A stretch of 21,082 nt of DNA. It comes from a virus. The stretch spans positions 1 through 21,082 of the IMG/VR virus record IMGVR_UViG_3300020180_000136, one strand, 5' to 3'. The notes beneath the pieces are model-generated. The model ran no database searches and was not told the origin of the DNA. It saw only the letters and a list, made by a program, of their open reading frames with translations. Made by a program: the position numbers and the translations under genes. The number at the start of each line of letters is the position of its first letter. Position 1 is the first letter of the stretch. Shown in pieces: positions 7,294-15,019 of the stretch.

Positions 7294-8493
7294 ATGAACG
7301 CTGATTCACAACTCGCATTCGCTCCAGTGGTTCCGCCCACTGCTTCGTCGAAGCCACACGGCATCGACTTTTTTGATGTCAACCAGTTTGCCCAAGCAGA
7401 GCGCATTGCGCTCATGTTCTCAAAGTCATCCCTGCTGCCCGACAACTACCGGGGCAACGTGGGAAACTGCGTGATAGTCCTGGACATCGCTTCCCGCACG
7501 GGCTCTTCGCCCCTTATGGTCGCGCAAAACCTCCACGTCATCCACGGCAAACCGTCGTGGTCCGCGTCCTACATCATCGCGGCGATAAACTCGTGCGGAC
7601 GGTTCACCCCGCTCCAGTACGAAGTGGTTGACCTTGGGCCGCTGGACATTCGCGGGGTGAAGCTCAAGGCCAACAAGCAGGTCATCGCGTATGCTTGGGA
7701 TCGCAACCGCCCCGGAGATTATGGAAAGAAAGATGCACGCATCGAGTCTGCTCCAGTGACTTTCGAGATCGCGGTCCTAGAAGGGTGGTGGACCAAGTCA
7801 GGCAGCAAGTGGCCCACGATGGGCGACCTGATGCTGCGTTACCGTGCAGCCGCGTGGTTCGGACGCATGTACGCGCCGGAGATCCTGATGGGGATGCAGA
7901 CGGAGGAGGAGTCGATTGACGTGGTAGTTACCAACGTAGATCCAGCGTCCGAGAAAGTTGCCGAGCGCATCGGCCTTCCTGCTCCAGACGGTGAATCGAC
8001 AGCTCCGGTTGCTGAACGGAAAAAGCGCAGCAAGGGAGTCTCAGCGAGCGAGCAAGCGGTGATTGACGTTCCGCCCACCGCTCAGGCAGGCGAGCAGGCG
8101 GCCCAGCAATCAGAGCCGGCCAAGCAGCCGGCACAGCAGCCGGCCCAGCATTCAGAGCCGGCCCAGCAGCCGGACGCCACTGAGGTGCCCGCAGCCCAGC
8201 AGCAGGATACAACGCCCTCGGCGGAAAACGCGCCCAACGTTGCTCCGTCACCGACCCTTGCCGACGCCATCCGCTGCGAAGTCGACGAAGTCATTCGCGT
8301 CAACGCGGGCAACCGAGTGTTCTGCAAAGTGCTGTTGTCTGGAGTCAAAGAAAACGTCTGGTATGAGGGATCGCCAGACACGTTTCCGCCAGTCGGAACG
8401 TTGGTTGATGTCGTGATCGGCAGCAAGCCGTCGCGGAAGGACCCAGCGGTCAAACTGCCGTTCATCGTCTCCGTGGAAGTCATCGGGCGCTGA
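7294..8493 (+). CDS. recT: RecT-like single-strand annealing protein with extra C-terminal domain
   Basis: This 399-residue protein (from the ATG at 7294) would anneal complementary single strands in phage recombination. The core covers about residues 30-215: PDNYRGNVGNCVIVLD, then LMVAQNLHVIHGKPSW, then WPTMGDLMLRYRAAAWF leading to APEILMGMQTEEE. These are the hallmark blocks of RecT/Bet-type proteins. A long Ala/Gln/Pro/Glu linker with duplicated DNA follows. A compact C-terminal domain of about 80 residues (IRCEVDEVIRVNAGN to VIGR) looks beta-rich and is absent from ordinary RecT. An in-frame ATG at 7231 would add 21 residues; neither start has a Shine-Dalgarno. The nuclease gene starts two bases after its stop, giving the usual recombinase-exonuclease pair. 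Confidence 0.85.
   Translation: MNADSQLAFAPVVPPTASSKPHGIDFFDVNQFAQAERIALMFSKSSLLPDNYRGNVGNCVIVLDIASRTGSSPLMVAQNLHVIHGKPSWSASYIIAAINSCGRFTPLQYEVVDLGPLDIRGVKLKANKQVIAYAWDRNRPGDYGKKDARIESAPVTFEIAVLEGWWTKSGSKWPTMGDLMLRYRAAAWFGRMYAPEILMGMQTEEESIDVVVTNVDPASEKVAERIGLPAPDGESTAPVAERKKRSKGVSASEQAVIDVPPTAQAGEQAAQQSEPAKQPAQQPAQHSEPAQQPDATEVPAAQQQDTTPSAENAPNVAPSPTLADAIRCEVDEVIRVNAGNRVFCKVLLSGVKENVWYEGSPDTFPPVGTLVDVVIGSKPSRKDPAVKLPFIVSVEVIGR
8104..8173 (+). repeat. 28-bp direct repeat in RecT linker
   Basis: The copies at 8104-8131 and 8146-8173 differ at two positions by my count and start 42 bp apart (14 codons). They encode two versions of Gln-x-Ser-Glu-Pro-Ala-x-Gln-Pro within the low-complexity linker, so copy change keeps frame. 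Confidence 0.75.
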
Positions 8494-8494
8494 T

Positions 8495-9649
8495 ATGAAA
8501 CCATCATTCCGCTCGTCGTCGCTCGACCGAGTTTTGGAGTGCCCGGGTTCCGTGACTCTTGAGCGTAAGGCGCAGGAGGATGGAGCACTCCCGCCTCGCG
8601 AAGGCCACGCAGCCCAGTGGGCCGGCTCATGGTGCCACTACGAAGGGGCACGCCGCCTGGTTGAGGAGTTTGGCGCAGTTGGCCTCGTGGAGAAGCCCGA
8701 GCTGCCCGAAAACTTCAAGCCAAGTGGCTACGACGAGTGGGTGGTGGAGTGGTATATCGCCCGTGTGTTAGAGATGACGCCTCGCGACTACGCCCTGTTC
8801 GTCGAACAGGAAGTGTCGATCGAGTTTGATCGGTGGAAGAGCACAGGACACATCGACGTCTACGCTCTTTCGCCCGACCGCAAGATCGCCGTCGTCAACG
8901 ACCTCAAGCGCGGCTTCGCAAAAGTCGACGCTGCCGACGAAAACTGGCAGATCGCCAACTATGCCGTCCAGCTCAAGGCGTGCATCCCTTTGTTGGAGAC
9001 GGTCATTCTCCGCATCCACCAACCAGCGGCACCGGACCGGACCACGGAAAGCACCGTGACGGACCTAGAGTCTCTAACGTCCATTATCGAACGCCGCGGC
9101 AACGCTTCGCTCGACAACCCCTACACACTTATAACAGGCAAGCAGTGCCACTACTGCGACGCATGCCTTTATTGCCCCGCCCTTCACGCGGAGATCAAGA
9201 AAATGAAACTCATACTCACGAAAGAGGGCATCGAAGCACTCAACGCATTCGGTTCTGACGAGGAACTTGCCTCGGTGGTTGCCTCCGGCCGCAAGATCAG
9301 CTTCCCGATTGTTCGACTCACCGAGGCACTCACGGCGCGCTTGGCTAAGAAGATCGGCGAGACGATCGAATTCGAGGGCGGCGGCGTCGTCGCCCTCGAC
9401 GCGTTTGGCGATCGGCAAATCACCGACCCAGACTATGCCTACCGGCAGCTCTCCATCCGGGTTGGATCGCTGCACGCAATCTCGGCGTTCAAGCCATCCC
9501 TCACGAAAATCGAGGAGGTTCTCCACAAGCAGGCCGGACTTCAAAAGACGTCCAAGAAGCTGGACGTGGCAACCTGCCAATCGTGGATCAAGGAAAACCT
9601 AGGAGGGGTGATTGTTCGACCACCAACAATCGAGCTTCAGTGGCTATGA
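8495..9649 (+). CDS. DUF2800-type PD-(D/E)XK nuclease
   Basis: This 384-residue protein is probably the exonuclease partner of the RecT-like protein. It begins with the family-type SSLDRVLECPGSV. His48-Tyr-Glu50 in SWCHYEGARR fits the early nuclease helix. The catalytic core is GHIDVYA (Asp121), then VVNDLKRG (Asp136, Lys138), then NWQIANYAVQL (Gln152, Tyr156). A cluster QCHYCDACLYCPAL supplies Cys218, 221, 224 and 227. With Cys16 at the N-terminus it resembles the iron-sulfur arrangement of Cas4/AddB-type nucleases; cluster binding is inferred. It starts two bases after the recT stop and its TGA overlaps the RusA ATG (ATGA), so the three are coupled. No CRISPR array is present, so a Cas4 role is not suggested. 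Confidence 0.85.
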   Translation: MKPSFRSSSLDRVLECPGSVTLERKAQEDGALPPREGHAAQWAGSWCHYEGARRLVEEFGAVGLVEKPELPENFKPSGYDEWVVEWYIARVLEMTPRDYALFVEQEVSIEFDRWKSTGHIDVYALSPDRKIAVVNDLKRGFAKVDAADENWQIANYAVQLKACIPLLETVILRIHQPAAPDRTTESTVTDLESLTSIIERRGNASLDNPYTLITGKQCHYCDACLYCPALHAEIKKMKLILTKEGIEALNAFGSDEELASVVASGRKISFPIVRLTEALTARLAKKIGETIEFEGGGVVALDAFGDRQITDPDYAYRQLSIRVGSLHAISAFKPSLTKIEEVLHKQAGLQKTSKKLDVATCQSWIKENLGGVIVRPPTIELQWL

Positions 9650-10218
9650 GCCTGACATCTGTACTAATGGCCGAGAAGGAGCATGCCGTAGTGCGGTCAT
9701 CGAGGATCCAATTTACGATCCCCGGTGAGCCGAGCTCGCACACCTCGCAACAGAAAGGGATATCTTTCAGGCGCGGCATCGTATACACGAAGGCCGCCGT
9801 GAAAGCGGAGATGCGACGGATCATGGCGACTGCCTCAAAGCACAGTCCAGCCGCTCCGCTGGAGGGGCCTGTGCTCGTCGTTGCTGCGGTCTACTTTCCG
9901 TTGACCGAAGCGCTCATGCAGAAGCATGCAGACCAACTCGCCGAGCTCGAATTTTCAACGTGGAAAACAACCAAGCCCGATGCCGACAACACCGGAAAAC
10001 TCATCGTAGATGCACTCGCCAAATGCGGCTTTTTCAAAAACGACTCTCAAGTCTGCGTCGCCATATTTGCCAAAGGTTATGCCACAGTTCCCCGCATTGA
10101 AGTCACCCTCGGACCACTCCACCAAGCACCAGGACGGATACTGTCCAAATTGCTGGCGTTTTGGGAAGGCAATCCCGATGGATGGTGTGAGTTGCCCGCT
10201 TTGCTCGCCAGCCGTTGA
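9646..10218 (+). CDS. rusA: RusA-family Holliday junction resolvase
   Basis: This 190-residue protein starts at the ATG at 9646, overlapping the nuclease stop; MAEKEHAV at 9667 is an alternative start. It cuts four-way junctions formed by recombination-dependent replication. After a short N-terminus, IQFTIPGEPSSH gives the first RusA strand. The catalytic segment KPDADNTGKLIVDAL (about residues 110-124) carries the essential acidic residues and Lys, and FFKNDSQV near 130-137 provides another Asp. RusA proteins usually end near TVPRIEVTLGPL (about residue 157). The further 33 residues are an unusual extension that overlaps a zinc-ribbon ORF in another frame, so this tail may exist only because the frame stays open. 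Confidence 0.92.
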   Translation: MSLTSVLMAEKEHAVVRSSRIQFTIPGEPSSHTSQQKGISFRRGIVYTKAAVKAEMRRIMATASKHSPAAPLEGPVLVVAAVYFPLTEALMQKHADQLAELEFSTWKTTKPDADNTGKLIVDALAKCGFFKNDSQVCVAIFAKGYATVPRIEVTLGPLHQAPGRILSKLLAFWEGNPDGWCELPALLASR

Positions 10219-10243
10219 AGCTAACCCGATGGATTTTTTCTGA
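10079..10243 (+). CDS. Small zinc-ribbon protein overlapping rusA
   Basis: A 54-residue ORF in a different frame from rusA, starting at the ATG at 10079 (MPQFPALKSPSDHST). It contains DGYCPNCWRFGKAIPMDG followed by SCPLC, two Cys-x-x-Cys knuckles about 17 residues apart, as in a zinc ribbon. It ends in TGATG, so its stop overlaps the helicase ATG, the normal gene junction in this operon. The knuckles lie in DNA that in the rusA frame encodes a tail beyond the usual RusA end. The family is unknown; it could be an accessory or regulatory zinc protein. An in-frame ATG at 10010 would make a longer form. Confidence 0.6.
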   Translation: MPQFPALKSPSDHSTKHQDGYCPNCWRFGKAIPMDGVSCPLCSPAVEANPMDFF

Positions 10244-11913
10244 TGTCTTCAATCAACTTGGCTGAATTCTTTGACCTCGAAGACGATCTCTCCATGCCGA
10301 TCCCCGCGCAGGAGGTATCTCTTGAGCGTGCCTACGGCGTGAGGCCGTACCAAGCCGACGCGATTAGAAAAATCGAGGATGGATGGGATGCGGATGGATG
10401 CGTGAGACGGCAGTTGGTTGTCGCTGCCACGGGTGCCGGTAAAACTCCGCTGATGGCCATTCTTGCCAAGCGCGAGGTGGAGCGGGGAGGAAGGGTTCTC
10501 GCACTGGCCCACACCGACGAGCTCATCGATCAGTTACGCGACAAGATTCAGGCGTTCGCCAATATCGGCGCGGCCAAGGAAAAGGCCGAAAGCTATGCCT
10601 CAAGGTTCGAGAAAATTGTCGTTGGGTCGGTTCAGACAATGTGCGGAGAGATGCGGCTGAGCTCATGGAAGCCCAACCACTTCACTCTCGTCATGGTGGA
10701 TGAAGCGCACCGGACGATGGCCGCCTCGTACCTCAAGGTTCTCGAGAAGTTTGCCAGCGGTGGCGCAAAAATCGTTGGAGTGACGGCAACCGCAGACCGA
10801 GGAGACAAGCGAGAGCTCGGAGACTTCTATCAACGGGTCGCGTTCGAGTACAACCTGCGCCACGCCGTGCGGGACGGGTGGCTGATTCGGCCCGTCGTCC
10901 AGACGATGCCCTTGGAGATCAACCTAAACGGGGTCCACACCAAAGGGGAAGATTTAGACCAGACAGAAGTGAGCGCTCGACTGGCTCCATTCCTTGGGAA
11001 AATCGCCTCTCAGGTGAAGGCCGCTGCGCCAAACGGCACGTTCATGTTCTTTCTTCCCTCGGTCGATACGTCTCGGCTCATGGCGGAGGCATTAAACGAC
11101 GTGGGCGTCACCGCCGATTGGGTTTCCGGCGACAGGCCAGAGCGACGGGCCGTCGTAAAAGCGTTCAAGGCCGGGAAGTCGCGTGCGCTTTGCAACATGG
11201 CGGTGCTTACTGAGGGGTTCGACCACGACGCGATCGACACAATGGTAATTCTCCGGCCAACTAAGAGACGGTCGCTGTTCATTCAGATGGCTGGACGTGC
11301 CGCGAGACCGCTAAACGAGATCGTTCCTGCGCTTGGCAAGGCTGCGAACGCCCTCGAGCGGCTGGCGATCATCAAAAACTCGCGCAAGCCGTGCTACAGG
11401 ATCTTCGATTTTCTTTGGCTGTACGAAAAGCACGGCCTCGTGCAGCCGTCCGCGCTGGTGGCGAGCCAGCCATCCGTGCAAAAAGAGATGGAGAAGGTCG
11501 ACGGCGACCTGATGGACCTGTCTGAGCGGGCGGAGCGCGACGTACTCAAGAAGTTGGAGGAGGAGGTCAAGAAGAACGCCCGCAAGAAGGCGTATACCAT
11601 CGACCCGATGGAGGTTGCAGTGGAGTCCCACGACCTAGACCTCGCCCAGTACGAGCCCGCGACAGCCAACGACGCCCTAGCCCCGACTGAAAAGCAGCTT
11701 ACCATCCTAAAGGGCAACGGACTTGAAGTTTCCAAGGTGGTTTATCGCGGGCACGCCACCGAATTGATTTTGCGCGTGCTCGAACGGCACCGCAGGGGGC
11801 TTGCGACCTTCCGGCAACTGCACTTTCTGAACCAGCTCGGAGTCGATGGATCAAACATGACACGCGACGAGGCTGCTATCGCGATGATAGCAAGGAAGGG
11901 ATCAAAGGATTGA
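10243..11913 (+). CDS. SF2 DEAH/ResIII-type helicase
   Basis: This 556-residue protein is an ATP-driven DNA helicase or translocase. Q-region-like VRPYQADAIRKI lies near 33-44. The motifs are I AATGAGKT (61-68), II MVDEAHR (151-157), III TATADR (181-186), a region IV strand TFMFFLPSVDT near 266-276, V MAVLTEGFDH near 319-328, and VI QMAGRAAR (348-355). All motifs needed for ATP hydrolysis are present. A charged helical stretch (about 415-450) and a C-terminal domain with TEKQLTILKGNGLEV follow; that last pattern is seen in phage helicases of this type. It overlaps the zinc-ribbon stop upstream and the next ATPase start downstream. It probably acts in replication restart or branch processing with the RecT, nuclease and RusA set. 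Confidence 0.92.
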   Translation: MSSINLAEFFDLEDDLSMPIPAQEVSLERAYGVRPYQADAIRKIEDGWDADGCVRRQLVVAATGAGKTPLMAILAKREVERGGRVLALAHTDELIDQLRDKIQAFANIGAAKEKAESYASRFEKIVVGSVQTMCGEMRLSSWKPNHFTLVMVDEAHRTMAASYLKVLEKFASGGAKIVGVTATADRGDKRELGDFYQRVAFEYNLRHAVRDGWLIRPVVQTMPLEINLNGVHTKGEDLDQTEVSARLAPFLGKIASQVKAAAPNGTFMFFLPSVDTSRLMAEALNDVGVTADWVSGDRPERRAVVKAFKAGKSRALCNMAVLTEGFDHDAIDTMVILRPTKRRSLFIQMAGRAARPLNEIVPALGKAANALERLAIIKNSRKPCYRIFDFLWLYEKHGLVQPSALVASQPSVQKEMEKVDGDLMDLSERAERDVLKKLEEEVKKNARKKAYTIDPMEVAVESHDLDLAQYEPATANDALAPTEKQLTILKGNGLEVSKVVYRGHATELILRVLERHRRGLATFRQLHFLNQLGVDGSNMTRDEAAIAMIARKGSKD

Positions 11914-13526
11914 AGCTGGAGCTTCCCAATTCAGTCCCTGCTGAAGAGGCGGTAATCTCCTGCATCATGATCGACGGGAAAACCGTCGAGGACTGCATAG
12001 CTGGAGGGCTGACGGCAGATTGTTTCCACAATTCTGTCACGCGCGCCATTTTTGTGAAGCAGGTAGAGCTCTACCTGTCCGGACGTCCGACCTCCCCAGA
12101 GAGTTTGGCTGCGGAAGCGGGGTCGGCAATCAAGGATTTTGGAGGCTACGCAAACCTCGCTCGGATTTCAGACAAGCTGCCATCCACGGCGACCGCCAAG
12201 CTCCACATCCGCACAGTGAGAGACATGAAGGCCGCCAGGCTCATGATTGCTTCAGCGTTCGAGCTCGCTGAAAAGGCTTCGCAATACAGGTCTGGCGATG
12301 GACCTCTGCTCGAGGATGCTCTGGGAGAGGCAGAGGCATCGTTGTACGCTATCCGGTCGCAGCGTACGGTTCGACAAAAGCTCAAGCCGATCACAGAGTT
12401 TATTCCGCCGATGGATAACGATGACGCCACACTCATTGGAGACCGATTCCTCTGCCGTGGGCATGGATCGCTGCTTGTTGGTGGGTCAGGCATAGGCAAG
12501 TCCACGCTGGCCTACCAAGCGAGCGTCGCGTGGGGGCTAGGCCGGCACTTTCTCGGCATCCAGCCGGCTCGAAAGCTCGTCAGTCTTCACATCCAAGCCG
12601 AAGACGAGGAGGGCGACGTTGGCGAAGTCTGGCGTTCCATCGTCGAAGGCCAGAAATTGAGCGAGGAAGACGTGAAGGTCGTTCGGAAAAACGTCATAAT
12701 CCGCACCGAGAAAGTTGCCCGTGGCACCCGGTTCCTCCAAGAGCTGAAAATGCTGTGCAATTACGTCAAGCCTGACCTTGTTTGGCTCAATCCTCTGCAC
12801 GCCTACATGGACGGCGACATCAAGGATGCCCAAGCGGTCGGCGGCTTTTGCCGCGAAGGGCTGGCCGGCATCAATAATCAGGATCGGTGGGCCTACATCA
12901 TCGTTCATCACACCCCAAAGCCGGCGACCGGAAAAGACAAGGGTACCCGGGAATGGAACGAGATCATGTACGAGGCAGCCGGGTCGGCCGATCTGGTCAA
13001 TTGGGCCCGTGCCGTCGTTGTCCTCAAGGCCACCACCACTGAGGGGAGTTTCGATCTACACCTCGCCAAGCGAGGCAAGCGCGCTGGAGTTGTAAAGGAG
13101 ATCACGGATGCAGCCGGTAACCCAGACTGGGAAGTTACCACGCGCATCCCCATCCGGCACTCGCGAGGCAAGATCAACATTCTTGGCCGAGCCAAGCCTC
13201 TCCCCCTGCTATACTGGGAACCCCGCATCGAGGAGCTGCCAGCTACGACCGTGAAGGAGGAGCCAAAGCGCCGGCGCGAGAAACTCTCCTGCTCAGACGG
13301 CGAGATGGCTTCATACTTCCCCGAGGACACCCAAGACTTCGGCCAGACGTTCGAGGAGTTCTTCTCCGCTGCATCCGCGATGTGCGGCATGCCAAAAGCT
13401 GAATCATCCCGCCGCAGGTCGGACTGGATCGAAGACGGCAGAATGGAGGTTATGGATACCGGGAGGCTTCGCCTCACCGGCACTGGGATGCAAATCCGTG
13501 AACACTGGCTACTACACCGCAAATGA
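11910..13526 (+). CDS. Replicative helicase-like: DnaB N-terminal domain plus RepA-like ATPase
   Basis: This 538-residue protein starts at a TTG (11910) overlapping the helicase stop and preceded by AAAGGA. Residues 1-110 look like a DnaB N-terminal domain (VPAEEAVISCIMIDG, CFHNSVTRAIF, RISDKLPSTA), the part that contacts primase. After a linker, residues about 160-420 form a RecA-like ATPase of the RepA/AAA_25 type, with Walker A VGGSGIGKST (190-199), an acidic LHIQAEDEEGDV (226-237), Walker B-like PDLVWLNPL (288-296) and VHHTPK (332-337). The C-terminal 120 residues are basic and may bind DNA. DnaB usually carries a different C-terminal ATPase, so this is a domain swap. It is the likely phage replicative helicase or helicase loader. 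Confidence 0.82.
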   Translation: MKLELPNSVPAEEAVISCIMIDGKTVEDCIAGGLTADCFHNSVTRAIFVKQVELYLSGRPTSPESLAAEAGSAIKDFGGYANLARISDKLPSTATAKLHIRTVRDMKAARLMIASAFELAEKASQYRSGDGPLLEDALGEAEASLYAIRSQRTVRQKLKPITEFIPPMDNDDATLIGDRFLCRGHGSLLVGGSGIGKSTLAYQASVAWGLGRHFLGIQPARKLVSLHIQAEDEEGDVGEVWRSIVEGQKLSEEDVKVVRKNVIIRTEKVARGTRFLQELKMLCNYVKPDLVWLNPLHAYMDGDIKDAQAVGGFCREGLAGINNQDRWAYIIVHHTPKPATGKDKGTREWNEIMYEAAGSADLVNWARAVVVLKATTTEGSFDLHLAKRGKRAGVVKEITDAAGNPDWEVTTRIPIRHSRGKINILGRAKPLPLLYWEPRIEELPATTVKEEPKRRREKLSCSDGEMASYFPEDTQDFGQTFEEFFSAASAMCGMPKAESSRRRSDWIEDGRMEVMDTGRLRLTGTGMQIREHWLLHRK

Positions 13527-13771
13527 AAATAACATCCAAGGAAGCGATCAAGCTCTTCTCATCCGGCAGATTCCAAGCCATCATCAAGCAGGTCGGAGCC
13601 CGACGCATGATGATCGGAATTGAGCGGAACCGGCGCTCGTCTAAGTACACGGAAAAATTCATGTGTGCCCCCATAGATTTGGACCAGTTGGTCCGAAACC
13701 ATAAACGTGAGCTCAAACGACAAACATCCGACAAACCCGCCGGAGACGGCGGACAAACACAGCAATCCTGA
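13523..13771 (+). CDS. Small basic protein (unknown)
   Basis: This 82-residue protein starts MKITSKEAIKLFSSGRFQ, its ATG overlapping the stop of the replicative ATPase (ATGA). Residues 1-60 are mixed helix and strand and rich in Lys/Arg (VGARRMMIGIERNRRSSKY). The C-terminal end is polar (TSDKPAGDGGQTQQS). No Cys pairs or membrane segment are seen. The position suggests an accessory role in replication, but I do not recognise the family. Confidence 0.65.
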   Translation: MKITSKEAIKLFSSGRFQAIIKQVGARRMMIGIERNRRSSKYTEKFMCAPIDLDQLVRNHKRELKRQTSDKPAGDGGQTQQS

Positions 13772-13778
13772 CACAGAA

Positions 13779-14030
13779 ATGGTCAGCATCGAGCTATCGC
13801 ACCTGCGCGACATCACCAGCCGAAACCTTCAATCCAACCGCATCATCTGGGCACTGGTCAATCGACTCGGCGGCGAAGCCGTTGTGTTCGAGGACGCCGA
13901 CTCCATCGCCCCTTTCTGGCAGCTAGAATTTTCCGCAAAAGAAATCGACGGGCAACACGCCCTTTCGATCAAGTCTACCACAAAATTGCCCGATCAAATC
14001 CAAAACAACCATGAGCAAACCAACTCCTAA
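13779..14030 (+). CDS. Small protein (unknown)
   Basis: This 83-residue protein is read from the ATG at 13779 (MVSIELSHLRDITSRNL), seven bases after the preceding stop. A GTG at 13707 would add 24 polar residues and overlap the preceding gene by 65 bp. The helical first half (NRIIWALVNRLGG) is followed by a strand-rich part (AVVFEDADSIAPFWQLEF). The C-terminal end overlaps the next gene by 20 bp. The family is not recognised. Confidence 0.6.
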   Translation: MVSIELSHLRDITSRNLQSNRIIWALVNRLGGEAVVFEDADSIAPFWQLEFSAKEIDGQHALSIKSTTKLPDQIQNNHEQTNS

Positions 14031-14400
14031 ACTCAACCGGTGCGTCGGGAACTCCCTACCCACCCTCTGCAACGTAGATCAGTTTCGAGGATCTGGCCTT
14101 AAAACGCGAGAAGAAACACCAGCAACACCTCCACCCGAAAACCTCCGCACGAGCAACAATGGACAGATCACCGAGTCAATCGAAGGCATCCACCATAAAA
14201 TGTGCGTGCTTCAAGACCGACTCTCTATTCTGGAAAAGACATTCGCACTCGTGCTCTTACCTCCAATACAAACAACGAACGGCAGGGACGTCAAAGACTC
14301 CGAATCAAGCGGGCTTCTCGGCTCCCTCAACAATGTCGAAACCTCGCTGACCTCCACAATCCAGCATGTCGACGACATGATCAACGCCTGCCTGCTTTGA
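14011..14400 (+). CDS. Small protein with central helix (unknown)
   Basis: This 129-residue protein starts MSKPTPKLNRCVGN at 14011 and overlaps the preceding gene by 20 bp. The first 55 residues are polar and probably disordered (ETPATPPPENLRTSNN). A heptad-like helix follows around residues 56-85 (IHHKMCVLQDRLSILEKTF), then a polar C-terminus ending DDMINACLL. The pattern suggests a coiled-coil multimer with a flexible N-terminus. No known family. Confidence 0.6.
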   Translation: MSKPTPKLNRCVGNSLPTLCNVDQFRGSGLKTREETPATPPPENLRTSNNGQITESIEGIHHKMCVLQDRLSILEKTFALVLLPPIQTTNGRDVKDSESSGLLGSLNNVETSLTSTIQHVDDMINACLL

Positions 14401-14407
14401 CCATACC

Positions 14408-14989
14408 ATGAATGTCTCCAAGTACCAACCTTGCGCACTGCGCACCGCAAACCTCCAAACGCTCTCTCTTGACGAGTGCGCGTTTGACCGGCTCCACTCC
14501 TCTATTGGCCTGATGACCGAAGCCATCGAACTTGCCGAGGCATTCTCCTCTGGTGATGTCGTCAACATGAAAGAGGAGGTTGGCGACATGCTCTGGTACA
14601 TACCCCTCATGTGCCGTGGCCTCAAAATCAACCTCTCCGACATCTTCAGCTCCGAGCAGTGGGAAACCAACCCAATCGTCGTTTCGAGCCCAGACTCAAT
14701 CATTCAGATCTGCGGCAAGATCCTCAATGCCCAGAAAAAGGCGATCGCCTACGAGAACTACATTCCCACCGGTGCCTACATCGACATGCTGCGCACCCTC
14801 ACACGCATGATTGGCTCCCTCGCCGAACGATACGGGTTCACCCTCGAACAGTGCGCTGACGCCAACATTGCCAAGCTGCGCACCCGCTATCCCAGCGGAT
14901 TCTCCAATATGAGCGCCTTGGTTCGGAACCTGTCCGCCGAGCGTGCGGTCCTCAACTCTGAGTTGCCTCCTTCAGCCCTGATTGAGTGA
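14408..14989 (+). CDS. MazG-like nucleotide pyrophosphohydrolase
   Basis: This 193-residue protein would hydrolyse nucleoside triphosphates or related nucleotides to the monophosphate, adjusting pools or alarmone levels during infection. It has the all-alpha NTPase metal motif: GLMTEAIELAEAF (Glu38, Glu41) followed by MKEEVGDMLWY (Glu57, Asp60). Near the end, ADANIAKLRTRYPSGF is the familiar helix of this superfamily. About 60 residues between these blocks (around 72-135) are longer than in minimal MazG proteins, and a 30-residue tail follows. It is the last gene of the rightward operon, with a strong hairpin four bases after its stop. Confidence 0.85.
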   Translation: MNVSKYQPCALRTANLQTLSLDECAFDRLHSSIGLMTEAIELAEAFSSGDVVNMKEEVGDMLWYIPLMCRGLKINLSDIFSSEQWETNPIVVSSPDSIIQICGKILNAQKKAIAYENYIPTGAYIDMLRTLTRMIGSLAERYGFTLEQCADANIAKLRTRYPSGFSNMSALVRNLSAERAVLNSELPPSALIE

Positions 14990-14992
14990 TCG

Positions 14993-15016
14993 AAAAAACC
15001 CGGACGGACGGGTTTT
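14993..15016. terminator. Bidirectional rho-independent terminator
   Basis: An inverted repeat AAAACCCG / CGGGTTTT with a six-base loop (GACGGA) is flanked by A6 on the left and T4 on the right, so it can act in both directions. It sits between the stop of mazG (14989) and the end of the leftward accessory array (15020), where the two converging transcripts meet. Confidence 0.85.
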
Positions 15017-15019
15017 CAA

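Noticed and set aside
8082-8651. 189-residue minus-strand ORF opposite recT
   Set aside because: Cys/Ala/Gly-rich composition is the antisense of the Gln/Pro/Ala linker, not a real cysteine protein.
8495-9649. Cas4 and a CRISPR system
   Set aside because: The Cys cluster resembles Cas4, but there is no repeat-spacer array or other Cas gene, and the place next to RecT fits a recombination nuclease.
12908-13522. 204-residue minus-strand ORF opposite the replicative ATPase
   Set aside because: Ser/Arg-rich antisense shadow with no domain pattern; the + strand gene has clear motifs.
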